Below are positions 7,867 through 13,975 of a stretch of 32,309 bases of DNA, piece after piece; within the stretch, counting starts at the first letter, position 1; every line of letters starts with the position of its first letter. The notes beneath the pieces were generated by a model that searched no databases, was not told where the DNA came from, and saw only the letters and a program-made list of their open reading frames with translations. The stretch is from the NCBI GenBank assembly GCA_050251635.1, contig JBFWML010000026.1, positions 1-32,309 of the forward strand, given 5' to 3'. This DNA comes from JBFWML01 sp050251635. GTDB taxonomy: Bacteria; Campylobacterota; Campylobacteria; Campylobacterales; SZUA-545. The position numbers and the translations under genes are program-made.

Positions 7867-8341
7867 CGCTCATCCTTTCGCAGGCTTCGATGACGCTCTC
7901 TTCATTCAGGTAGCCGACGGTTTTTTTATCGAACACCGCCACGGGGGCGAGGGAGCAGGAGCCAAAGCAGCGCGCCGACATCACGGAAATTTCGCCGTCG
8001 GGCGTGGTTTCTCCGGGTTTGATACCGTAGCGTTTTTCGATTGCGGCCAGGATTTTGTTGACCCCTTTAATGTAGCACGCGGTTCCGGTGCAGACAACGC
8101 AGGCGTGCTTACCCTTGGGCTTGAGGCGGAAAAAGTGGTAGAAGGTGGCAACGCCGTACACCTTGCTTTGCGGCAGTCTCAGGCTTTGCGCGATGAATTT
8201 CAGCACATCGTTTTCCAGATAGCCAAAGACCTCTTGCGCGGTGTGGAGCGCTTCGATCAGGGCGCTGCGCTCGTAACCGAGCTTGCGCATCGTTTTGTCA
8301 ATTTGCTTGTAACGGGTGTCCTGCAGCGTTGCTTCAGCCAT
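7850..8341 (-). CDS. hoxE: NAD-reducing hydrogenase subunit HoxE
   Basis: A 163-residue NuoE-like thioredoxin-fold [2Fe-2S] subunit and the first gene of the hox operon. The cluster ligands are C84 and C89 (VCTGTACY) and C125 and C129 (SARCFGSCSLAP). The upstream helical domain (LIEALHTAQEVFGYL, KVYGVATFYHFF) is standard for the family. An AAGGGAG ribosome site lies before the ATG. A separate HoxE is typical of the five-subunit cyanobacterial-type Hox enzymes and absent from the four-subunit Ralstonia enzyme. About 80 nt separate it from the upstream hypothetical gene on the same strand. Confidence 0.94.
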   Translation of the reverse strand: MAEATLQDTRYKQIDKTMRKLGYERSALIEALHTAQEVFGYLENDVLKFIAQSLRLPQSKVYGVATFYHFFRLKPKGKHACVVCTGTACYIKGVNKILAAIEKRYGIKPGETTPDGEISVMSARCFGSCSLAPVAVFDKKTVGYLNEESVIEACERMSDDTNA

Positions 8342-8367
8342 GCTCTCCCTTTGCCTTTGGTACAGAA

Positions 8368-8398
8368 ATTTTAACCATACCGAATGACGGGATTGTAA
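8368..8398 (-). promoter_or_regulatory. Candidate promoter of the hoxEFUYHW operon
   Basis: On the minus strand TAAAAT (8368-8373) is a 5/6 match to the -10 hexamer. TTACAA (8393-8398) is the nearest -35-like element, at a long 19-nt spacing. It lies in the 79-nt gap before hoxE. No FNR-type or other operator was recognised. Campylobacterota promoters often have a weak -35, so the -10 is the main support. Confidence 0.28.
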
Positions 8399-8420
8399 CA
8401 GAAGCTTTGAATGGCGAACC

Positions 8421-8939
8421 TTAGCCTTCGACGTTGAGCAGGCTGTAACCCAAACCGGCCAGATGGTCGTCCACCAGCTTTAAGGCCCGCTCAAGGGTTT
8501 TGTAGGCGATTTCGGGCAACGGTTCGCCCCATGCCTTTTCGGCCTCTTCAAAGCCCTTGAGGATGCCTTCGCGTCCGGCGCGCAGGAGGGTTTCGTTGTT
8601 GTTTGCGCCTTGGATGACAAATTGCGCCAGCCGATCGGAGGTTTTGGGAACGCCGTAAAAACCTTCATCGCTGATGACCATCGCCGCCTCTTCGGGCGTC
8701 GCTATCATCTCGGGCGCGTCTTTCATCAGCCGATCGGCCAGGTGTTTCCACTCAAGCTGCTCTTCGATCTGGTTGCGGCTGTGACTGGTGGCAGCGAGGT
8801 GGAATTCCAAGCGCATCGTCTGAATTTCGATGCTGTAGATTTTGTCGTCTTTGCGCACAACGGCCTGACGGGTCATCTCCTGATAACGGAGGTTGAGTTG
8901 CCAGTTGAGACTGGAAAGGGCTTGATCGTTAATCTGCAT
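8421..8939 (-). CDS. Conserved hypothetical protein (DUF5610-like)
   Basis: A 172-residue soluble protein without signal peptide or membrane segment. The C-terminal half has a pattern I associate with the DUF5610 family: EGFYGVPKTSDRLAQFV, then RAGREGILKGFEEAEKAWGE, and LPEIAYKTLERALKLVDDHL. The N-terminal half (KIYSIEIQTMRLEFHLAATS) may be a separate beta-rich region. No catalytic motif is visible, and the family function is unknown to me. An AAAGGAG ribosome site precedes the ATG at 8939 and partly overlaps a perfect inverted repeat (8950-8970). The next gene on the strand, hoxE, starts about 80 nt beyond the stop codon, so partial read-through into the hox operon is possible. Confidence 0.75.
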   Translation of the reverse strand: MQINDQALSSLNWQLNLRYQEMTRQAVVRKDDKIYSIEIQTMRLEFHLAATSHSRNQIEEQLEWKHLADRLMKDAPEMIATPEEAAMVISDEGFYGVPKTSDRLAQFVIQGANNNETLLRAGREGILKGFEEAEKAWGEPLPEIAYKTLERALKLVDDHLAGLGYSLLNVEG

Positions 8940-8949
8940 AGGAGACTCC

Positions 8950-8970
8950 TTTCACAAATAACTTGTGAAA
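8950..8970. promoter_or_regulatory. Perfect 8-bp inverted repeat in the leader of the DUF5610-like gene
   Basis: TTTCACAA and TTGTGAAA flank a 5-nt spacer. The repeat lies directly downstream of a candidate promoter and its proximal arm runs into the AAAGGAG ribosome site of the gene starting at 8939. It could be a protein operator or an RNA hairpin that affects initiation. The regulator is not identified. Confidence 0.45.
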
Positions 8971-8977
8971 AGATCGG

Positions 8978-9005
8978 AAATTATTAATATTTCTTTATGG
9001 TTCAA
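8978..9005 (-). promoter_or_regulatory. Candidate promoter of the DUF5610-like gene
   Basis: On the minus strand TTGAAC (9000-9005) and TAATTT (8978-8983) are 16 nt apart in a strongly AT-rich stretch. The expected transcription start falls at about the beginning of the inverted repeat 8950-8970. Confidence 0.35.
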
Positions 9006-9008
9006 TAT

Positions 9009-9034
9009 GGCAGAGGGGATTATCTCCCTCTGCC
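9009..9034 (-). terminator. Hairpin enclosing the rhlE stop codon, possible terminator
   Basis: Nine perfect base pairs (GGCAGAGGG/CCCTCTGCC) enclose an 8-nt loop that contains most of the rhlE stop codon (9020-9022). The bases after the stem on the minus strand (ATATTGAACC) are not a U-run, so intrinsic termination would be weak. 3' end stabilisation is an alternative. Confidence 0.35.
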
Positions 9035-10372
9035 GCCCGTTTTGCGGGGAGTGGAGCCTTTACCCAGCGGTTTGCCCATGGCGGCATGGGCGCTGGGTTT
9101 GGCGCTGGCGGGCCGGGCGGGTTTTGCGGGCGCGGGCGGCGCGGCGGGGGTTTTGCGTTTGTTGCCGAAGGCTCCGGGGGTTTTGCCCTTTTTGGCTGCC
9201 GCTTTGCTCATGCTTTTGCCCCGGGTTTTTACCGGACTGGCCTGTGCAGGCGGCTCAAAACCTTCGACGACAGCAGTTTGAACGTGTTTGCCCAGCATCA
9301 CCAGAATCTTCGACCACGATTGATACTCCTGCGTCGAAAGCAGCGTGATCGCCACGCCGTCCTTTCCGGCCCGTCCGGTGCGGCCGATTCGGTGCAGGTA
9401 GTCGGTGGCGACGTGCGGGATGTCGAAGTTAATGACCACCTCCAGTCCCTCAATATCCAAGCCCCGCGCGGCGATATCGGTGGCCACCAGAATGCGGGCT
9501 TTGCCCTCTCGAAAATCGTTTAGCGCCCGATCCCGCGCGCCGTGGGTTTTGTCGCCGTGGATGACGGTGTTTTTTAAGCCACTCAGCGCGAGTTCGTTGC
9601 TCACCTCGTCGGCCTGCGCTTTGGTGCGGGTAAAGACCAGCACTCTGGGGTAGTTGTTTTTGCCGATCAGATAGGCCAGCAGTTCGTGTTTGCGTTCCTT
9701 TTCGACCGGATGCACCACCTGCCGCAGGGTCATATCGGCGGCTTGGAGGTTGTTGACCTCGATCAGCAGCGGTTTTTTGAGGATTTTTTCCGCCAGTTGT
9801 TTGACCGCGCCGGTAAGCGTGGCGGAAAAAAGCATCGTTTGCGGTTTGGGGGGAATGAGGTCGATGAGTTGTTCAACCTCGCGGATAAAACCCATATCGA
9901 AGATCGTGTCCGCTTCGTCGAAGACCAGCGTTTGAATCTGCGTCAGCGACGCGTGGCCCTGTTTGTTCAGTTCCAACAGCCGCCCCGGCGTGGCGACGAT
10001 CACATCAACGCCATTCGCCAACTCTTTGGCCTGTTGCGAAATATTCGCGCCGCCATAAAGCGCCACGCAACGCAACTCGGTGCCTTCGGCGTAGGCGGCG
10101 ATCGCCTCGGCGATCTGCGAAGCCAGCTCTCGGGTGGGGACAACCACGAGCGCGCGGGCCTTAGGTTGCGCGGATAAAGCCATCAGTTGATGCAGGATCG
10201 GCAGCGCGTAGGCGGCGGTTTTTCCCGTGCCCGTCTGCGCGGCGGCCAGCACGTCGCGGCCGCGTAACACGACCGGAATGACCTGCGTTTGAATCTCTGT
10301 CGGCGCGGTGTAGCCCTTTTGGGCGAGGGTTTCAAGAAGGTGCGGGTTAAGACCTAAATTTGAAAATGCCAT
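9020..10372 (-). CDS. rhlE: DEAD-box ATP-dependent RNA helicase, RhlE type
   Basis: A 450-residue RNA helicase. Motifs in order: Q motif TEIQTQVIP (25-33), Walker A AQTGTGKT (45-52), PTRELA (79-84), TPGR (128-131), DEAD (152-155) followed by TIFDMGF, SAT (183-185), ARGLD (302-306) and HRIGRTGR (327-334). The tail beyond about residue 375 is low-complexity and basic, rich in Lys, Pro, Ala and Gly, as is usual for RhlE-type helicases that use the tail for RNA binding. AAAGGA precedes the ATG. A well-spaced promoter candidate lies in the 54-nt gap behind modC, so it is probably transcribed separately. The likely role is ribosome assembly or RNA remodelling, by family. Confidence 0.93.
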   Translation of the reverse strand: MAFSNLGLNPHLLETLAQKGYTAPTEIQTQVIPVVLRGRDVLAAAQTGTGKTAAYALPILHQLMALSAQPKARALVVVPTRELASQIAEAIAAYAEGTELRCVALYGGANISQQAKELANGVDVIVATPGRLLELNKQGHASLTQIQTLVFDEADTIFDMGFIREVEQLIDLIPPKPQTMLFSATLTGAVKQLAEKILKKPLLIEVNNLQAADMTLRQVVHPVEKERKHELLAYLIGKNNYPRVLVFTRTKAQADEVSNELALSGLKNTVIHGDKTHGARDRALNDFREGKARILVATDIAARGLDIEGLEVVINFDIPHVATDYLHRIGRTGRAGKDGVAITLLSTQEYQSWSKILVMLGKHVQTAVVEGFEPPAQASPVKTRGKSMSKAAAKKGKTPGAFGNKRKTPAAPPAPAKPARPASAKPSAHAAMGKPLGKGSTPRKTGGRGR

Positions 10373-10396
10373 GAATGTTCCTTTAAAAAAGAACGG

Positions 10397-10425
10397 AGTG
10401 TACTCGACTTTGAGGTAATACGCAA
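10397..10425 (-). promoter_or_regulatory. Candidate sigma-70 promoter of rhlE
   Basis: TTGCGT (10420-10425) and TACACT (10397-10402) on the minus strand have an ideal 17-nt spacer, in the gap between modC and rhlE. The expected start lies about 20 nt before the ATG at 10372. Confidence 0.45.
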
Positions 10426-10426
10426 A

Positions 10427-11299
10427 TCAACCCAGCGGCGTGATGATCGGGTTAAAGGCCTTGGAGGCAATCAGGATGCGCGAACCTACCTTGAGTCCCG
10501 CCATTTCGCTTTCGGTCGCGGTCACTTTAACCACATCGCCGCCCGCCAGCACGGTCAAAATAGTAATCAGGCCACTGGGCTGCATATGCAAAATTTCGCC
10601 GCTTAGACGGAATTTGCTGCTGACCCCTTCGCCGGCAAACACGTGCGCGGGCGCACCGCTTTTGACAACCCTGCCGCGATCGATCACATAAACCCGGCTG
10701 GAGAGCTTAAACACCTCGCTTAGGTCATGGCTCACCAGCAGTGTGGCGGGTTGATAGCGCTTTTGCAGGATTAAAAGCTCTTCTTGCAACTGGCTTCGCA
10801 TGGCGTGATCGAGCGCCGAAAGGGGTTCGTCCAGCAGCAGAATTTTGGGTTTAAGCGCCAATGCCCGCGCCAAAGCGACCCGCTGTTTTTGCCCACCGCT
10901 TAAGCTTTCCGGTTTGCGATCTTTCAGTTGCGCCAGTCCGGTCGTTTCGAGCAATTCGTCCACTATTACGCGTTCGGATCGGGGCAGGGCGAAGGCGATG
11001 TTCTCCCGCACGCTCATATTGGGAAAGAGCGCGTAGTCCTGAAACACAAATCCCACACGGCGCTTTTGGGGCGGCCGGTCGATTCTTTTTGCGCTGTCGA
11101 ACCATGTTTCCCCCGCCACCGCAATACGGCCTTCATCGGGCGCGGTCAGTCCCGCAATCATTCTTAGAAGCGTGGTTTTGCCTGCGCCACTTTGGCCAAA
11201 GAGGGTGATAAATTCGCCCTCGTTGACCCGGCCTTCAAAAACCAGATCGATCGGCCCTTCGGCGGTGTTGAGCCGTTTTTTCACATCGATTTCGATCAT
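10427..11299 (-). CDS. modC: Molybdate ABC transporter ATP-binding protein ModC
   Basis: A 290-residue ABC ATPase that powers ModB. Walker A is GQSGAGKT (35-42), Q-loop Gln87 lies in FVFQDYALFP, the signature is LSGGQKQR (133-140), and Walker B ILLLDEPLSALD spans 153-164. The region after about residue 228 is a C-terminal regulatory Mop/TOBE-like domain (TILTVLAGGDVVKVTATESE). The shorter length compared with roughly 350 residues in E. coli is consistent with a single Mop unit. The start overlaps the modB stop codon as ATGA. It is the last gene of the modE-modA-mop-modB-modC unit, all expected to answer to the ModE box at 13915. Confidence 0.93.
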   Translation of the reverse strand: MIEIDVKKRLNTAEGPIDLVFEGRVNEGEFITLFGQSGAGKTTLLRMIAGLTAPDEGRIAVAGETWFDSAKRIDRPPQKRRVGFVFQDYALFPNMSVRENIAFALPRSERVIVDELLETTGLAQLKDRKPESLSGGQKQRVALARALALKPKILLLDEPLSALDHAMRSQLQEELLILQKRYQPATLLVSHDLSEVFKLSSRVYVIDRGRVVKSGAPAHVFAGEGVSSKFRLSGEILHMQPSGLITILTVLAGGDVVKVTATESEMAGLKVGSRILIASKAFNPIITPLG

Positions 11300-11973
11300 A
11301 GGCTTCCCGCTCTGGCAAAACGCCGGTTAATCAAATAGACCATCAGCAGAATCGAAAAGGTGATGGCAAAAAGCGTAAAGGCGTATTGATGCGCCATGGC
11401 GTAGTTGAGCGATTCGACCTCGTCGTAGATGGCGATGGAGGCCATGCGGGTTTGCCCCGGAATGCTTCCGCCGATCATCAGCACCACGCCAAACTCGCCG
11501 ACGGTGTGGGCAAAACTGATGACAATGCCTGTCAAAAGCGCCGGTTTCATATTGGGCAGCAGCACAAAAAAGAGGGTTTTAAGCCGTCCGATCCCCAATG
11601 TGGCCGCCGCCTCGCGCAAAGTGTCGGGCAGGGCGGAAAAACCCGCTTGCAAAGGGTGGATCATAAAGGGCAAACTAAAAAGCACCGATCCGACGATAAG
11701 ACCTTCAAAGGTAAAAACCAGTCGCAGATCGAAGGTTTGGTCAAAAAACCGCCCGATCGGGCTTTGAGGGCTGAAGGTGACCAGCAGGTAAAAACCCAGC
11801 ACACTCGGCGGCAGCACCAGCGGCATACTGATCAGCGCCTCGATCGGCGCTCTAAAACGGTTTTTGGTAAAGGCCACCCAGTAGGCCAACGGAATGCCGA
11901 TAACCAGCAAAATCAGGGTTGTCAACGCCGCCACCTCAAAGGTCAGCAGCATGGTCTGCAAAAAGTCGTTCAT
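11296..11973 (-). CDS. modB: Molybdate ABC transporter permease ModB
   Basis: A 225-residue inner-membrane permease with about five hydrophobic helices. The first is near residues 13-34 and the last near 198-216. The cytoplasmic EAA loop that docks the ATPase is visible as LREAAATLGIGRLKTLFFVLLP (starting at residue 119). Length and sequence (SMPLVLPPSVLGFYLL, IVISFAHTVGEFGVVLMIGG) match ModB. Both ends overlap neighbours as ATGA junctions, indicating tight translational coupling with the Mop gene and modC. Confidence 0.94.
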   Translation of the reverse strand: MNDFLQTMLLTFEVAALTTLILLVIGIPLAYWVAFTKNRFRAPIEALISMPLVLPPSVLGFYLLVTFSPQSPIGRFFDQTFDLRLVFTFEGLIVGSVLFSLPFMIHPLQAGFSALPDTLREAAATLGIGRLKTLFFVLLPNMKPALLTGIVISFAHTVGEFGVVLMIGGSIPGQTRMASIAIYDEVESLNYAMAHQYAFTLFAITFSILLMVYLINRRFARAGSL

Positions 11974-12374
11974 GCCAACGGCCTTAGGGAGATTTCGTTG
12001 GCTTTAATCAGCCATTCGACGGTGTCGCCCACGGCCAGCTCCAACCGCTTGGCCGATCGGGCGGTGATTAGCGAAATCACCTGCACGCCTTCGCACTTGA
12101 AAGTCACTTCGCAAAGCAGCCCCCCGAAACGGAGGCTTTCGATAACGGCCCGGTGGCGGTTGCGCAGGCTGATTGCACCCGTTAAATCCTTAGCGATCGC
12201 CACTTCGGTCTCCTTAAAAAGCAGCTCCACCGCACAGCCGATCGCCAGATAGCCGCATTGATCGGGCGTTTCGACCACCAAGGCGCTAAAAAGGCTTTCG
12301 CCTACGGCTACATCGACCAGGCTGAGCGCGCCGTCGGTTTCGACGGCGGCAACGGTTCCGGCCAGGCGGTTCAA
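11970..12374 (-). CDS. Molybdenum-pterin-binding (Mop/TOBE) domain protein
   Basis: A 134-residue protein made of two successive Mop/TOBE units, about residues 1-65 and 67-134, judged by the repeated pattern of strands and the motif AIGCAVELLFKETEVAIAKD. Such proteins bind molybdate or tungstate and act as storage or sensing modules. A gene of this kind sits between modA and modB in Campylobacter as I recall. The start is a TTG at 12374 that overlaps the modA TGA as TTGA; no ATG exists in the frame before the conserved region. No strong ribosome site is seen, so translation probably depends on coupling to modA. Confidence 0.85.
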   Translation of the reverse strand: MNRLAGTVAAVETDGALSLVDVAVGESLFSALVVETPDQCGYLAIGCAVELLFKETEVAIAKDLTGAISLRNRHRAVIESLRFGGLLCEVTFKCEGVQVISLITARSAKRLELAVGDTVEWLIKANEISLRPLA

Positions 12375-13093
12375 GGAATTACCGTCAGGCCGTGTTTTTT
12401 AAACACTTCGGCGGCTTTGGGGCTTTTTAAGAATGCGACAAACCGTTTGGCTGCTTCGGGCTGTTTGCTGTTTTTGAGCACGACGGTGCCATAAATCATG
12501 CTTTTGTGGGACTTGGGGTCAAGCATAAAATATTGGCCCTTGCCCTCGTTGATAATATTGGCCACCACGGAAAAGCCGGTAATGCCCACCTCCGCCGCGC
12601 CGCTTTCCACAAAATGGGTTGCCTGCGAAATGCTTTCGCCGTACACCAGTTTGGATTCGATCGTCTCGTAAATCTTGGCGTATTTGAGGCTTTCGACCGC
12701 CCGTTCGCCCAGCGGCGCGGTTTTGGGATTGGCGATGGCGATTTTTTTGACCTTTTTATCCTGCAAAACCTTCATACCCTTGGAGACATCGATCGTGCGG
12801 CTCCAAAGGATGAGGCGGTTTTCCACGGTGGGAATCGCTTCACCCGCCGCATAACCGTTTTTGACCGCTTCCTGCGGATATTTCATATCGGCGGCCATAA
12901 AAACATCAAAGGGCGCGCCCTGTTCGATCTGGTGGTAAAACTTCCCCGAAGCGTTAAAAATCAGATTGACCTTGTTGTCGTAATGGGTAATCAGCTCTTC
13001 AAGTGCATTGCGGTAACTGGCTGCGGCAGCCACGGTGATTTCGGAAGCATAAAGCGACAAAGCCGCCAAAAGAGATAAAAGCAGGGTTTTCAT
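12371..13093 (-). CDS. modA: Molybdate-binding periplasmic protein ModA
   Basis: A 240-residue periplasmic oxyanion-binding protein. A signal peptide (MKTLLLSLLAALSLYASEITV) is cleaved around residues 15-17. The mature protein starts ITVAAAASYRNALEELI, with the typical small residues that bind the oxyanion, and continues with NASGKFYHQIEQGAPFDVFMAAD and ANPKTAPLGERAV, as in ModA. An AAAGGA ribosome site precedes the ATG. It lies 12 nt after the modE stop codon, so regulator and transporter form one operon. The substrate is molybdate, with tungstate likely too; the sequence alone cannot rank them. Confidence 0.95.
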   Translation of the reverse strand: MKTLLLSLLAALSLYASEITVAAAASYRNALEELITHYDNKVNLIFNASGKFYHQIEQGAPFDVFMAADMKYPQEAVKNGYAAGEAIPTVENRLILWSRTIDVSKGMKVLQDKKVKKIAIANPKTAPLGERAVESLKYAKIYETIESKLVYGESISQATHFVESGAAEVGITGFSVVANIINEGKGQYFMLDPKSHKSMIYGTVVLKNSKQPEAAKRFVAFLKSPKAAEVFKKHGLTVIP

Positions 13094-13105
13094 TGTTTTC
13101 CTTTG

Positions 13106-13900
13106 TTACGCGCCGATAATCACATGGGAGGCTTTAAACAGCGCCCATGCGTTATCGCCGGTTTTAAAGCCCAGTTCTTTTTGGGCGTCTTCGGTGATGA
13201 CGGCGGTGAGGGTGTTGCCGCCGGCGATCTTGAGTTTGATCTCCACATTGACCTTGCCCTCGACAATCTCTTCGATCGTGCCTTCAATGGCGTTGCGCAC
13301 GCTGATTTTGGCGGGCTTTTCTTTGGCCAGAATAATCCAGCTCGATTTGATGAGTGCGTAGGCTTCATCGCCCGTTTTGAGACCCATGGCCTCTACGCCG
13401 TCGTTGGTGATGGTGGCCACGATGGGGGTCTGGCCCCGCAGGTTGAGCGTCACTTCGGCGTTGACCGCGCCCTTTTTAACGCCCGCGACGGTGCCCCAAA
13501 GCTGATTGCGCGCGCTGGTTTGCATGGTAATCCTTTGTGCGGTTTGCAAAACCGATGCGAGATCGGTTCCGTTTTGAGAGAGCAGTTCGAGCAGCTGCGA
13601 ATGTTTTTTCTTCAAGAGATCAAAGGCGACAATCACCGATTTTCCCGCCTCGGTCAGCACCGTTCCGCCGCCCCCTTTGCCGCCGCTGACGCGCTCAACC
13701 AGGGGGCGATCGGAAAGATTGTTCATCATATCGATTGCATCCCACGCGGCCTTGTAGCTCATGCGGATCGATTTGGCCGCCGAACTGATGGAGCCGTGCT
13801 GCTCCACCGCCCGCAGCAGATCGATGCGTCCTTCACCCAAAAAAGGTTTGTCTTCCACATTCAGCCAGACTCTGCCCTCCAACTTCATACCGGTTCCCAT
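13106..13900 (-). CDS. modE: Molybdate-responsive transcriptional regulator ModE
   Basis: A 264-residue full-length ModE. The N-terminal winged helix is FLGEGRIDLLRAVEQHGSIS...SYKAAWDAIDMMNNL with the basic wing VSGGKGGGGTVLTEAG (about residues 20-90). Two Mop molybdate-binding units follow, starting near SARNQLWGTVAGVKKG and ISVRNAIEGTIEEIVEG. Each Mop unit contains the repeated LKTGD/FKTGD turn. The start could be the ATG at 13900 or a second ATG at 13888, and the ribosome sites are weak for both. It is the first gene of its operon, and a ModE box covers its promoter, so autoregulation is expected. As in E. coli, molybdate-bound ModE should repress the uptake genes; here its targets appear to include two further units. 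Confidence 0.95.
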   Translation of the reverse strand: MGTGMKLEGRVWLNVEDKPFLGEGRIDLLRAVEQHGSISSAAKSIRMSYKAAWDAIDMMNNLSDRPLVERVSGGKGGGGTVLTEAGKSVIVAFDLLKKKHSQLLELLSQNGTDLASVLQTAQRITMQTSARNQLWGTVAGVKKGAVNAEVTLNLRGQTPIVATITNDGVEAMGLKTGDEAYALIKSSWIILAKEKPAKISVRNAIEGTIEEIVEGKVNVEIKLKIAGGNTLTAVITEDAQKELGFKTGDNAWALFKASHVIIGA

Positions 13901-13914
13901 CTTTGCAAAGATAG

Positions 13915-13938
13915 CGTTATATTAGCTAATACATAACG
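13915..13938. promoter_or_regulatory. ModE operator box 1, upstream of modE-modA-mop-modB-modC
   Basis: 24 nt with CGTTATATT, a 6-nt spacer and TACATAACG. As I remember it, the E. coli modA operator has the same two 9-nt arms around a different 6-nt spacer. It lies 14 nt before the modE start and overlaps the promoter at 13919-13948. Confidence 0.9.
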
Positions 13939-13948
13939 AATTGGTCAA
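13919..13948 (-). promoter_or_regulatory. Promoter of the modE operon
   Basis: Minus strand TTGACC (13943-13948) and TAATAT (13919-13924) are 18 nt apart. The ModE box covers the -10 and most of the spacer, as expected for direct repression. Confidence 0.55.
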
Positions 13949-13975
13949 CGGGTAGCGTGGTTAAAAATGGATCAT

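Noticed and set aside
13103..13936. Plus-strand open frame of 277 codons opposite modE
   Set aside because: It is an exact antisense shadow of a well-matched ModE and has no family resemblance.
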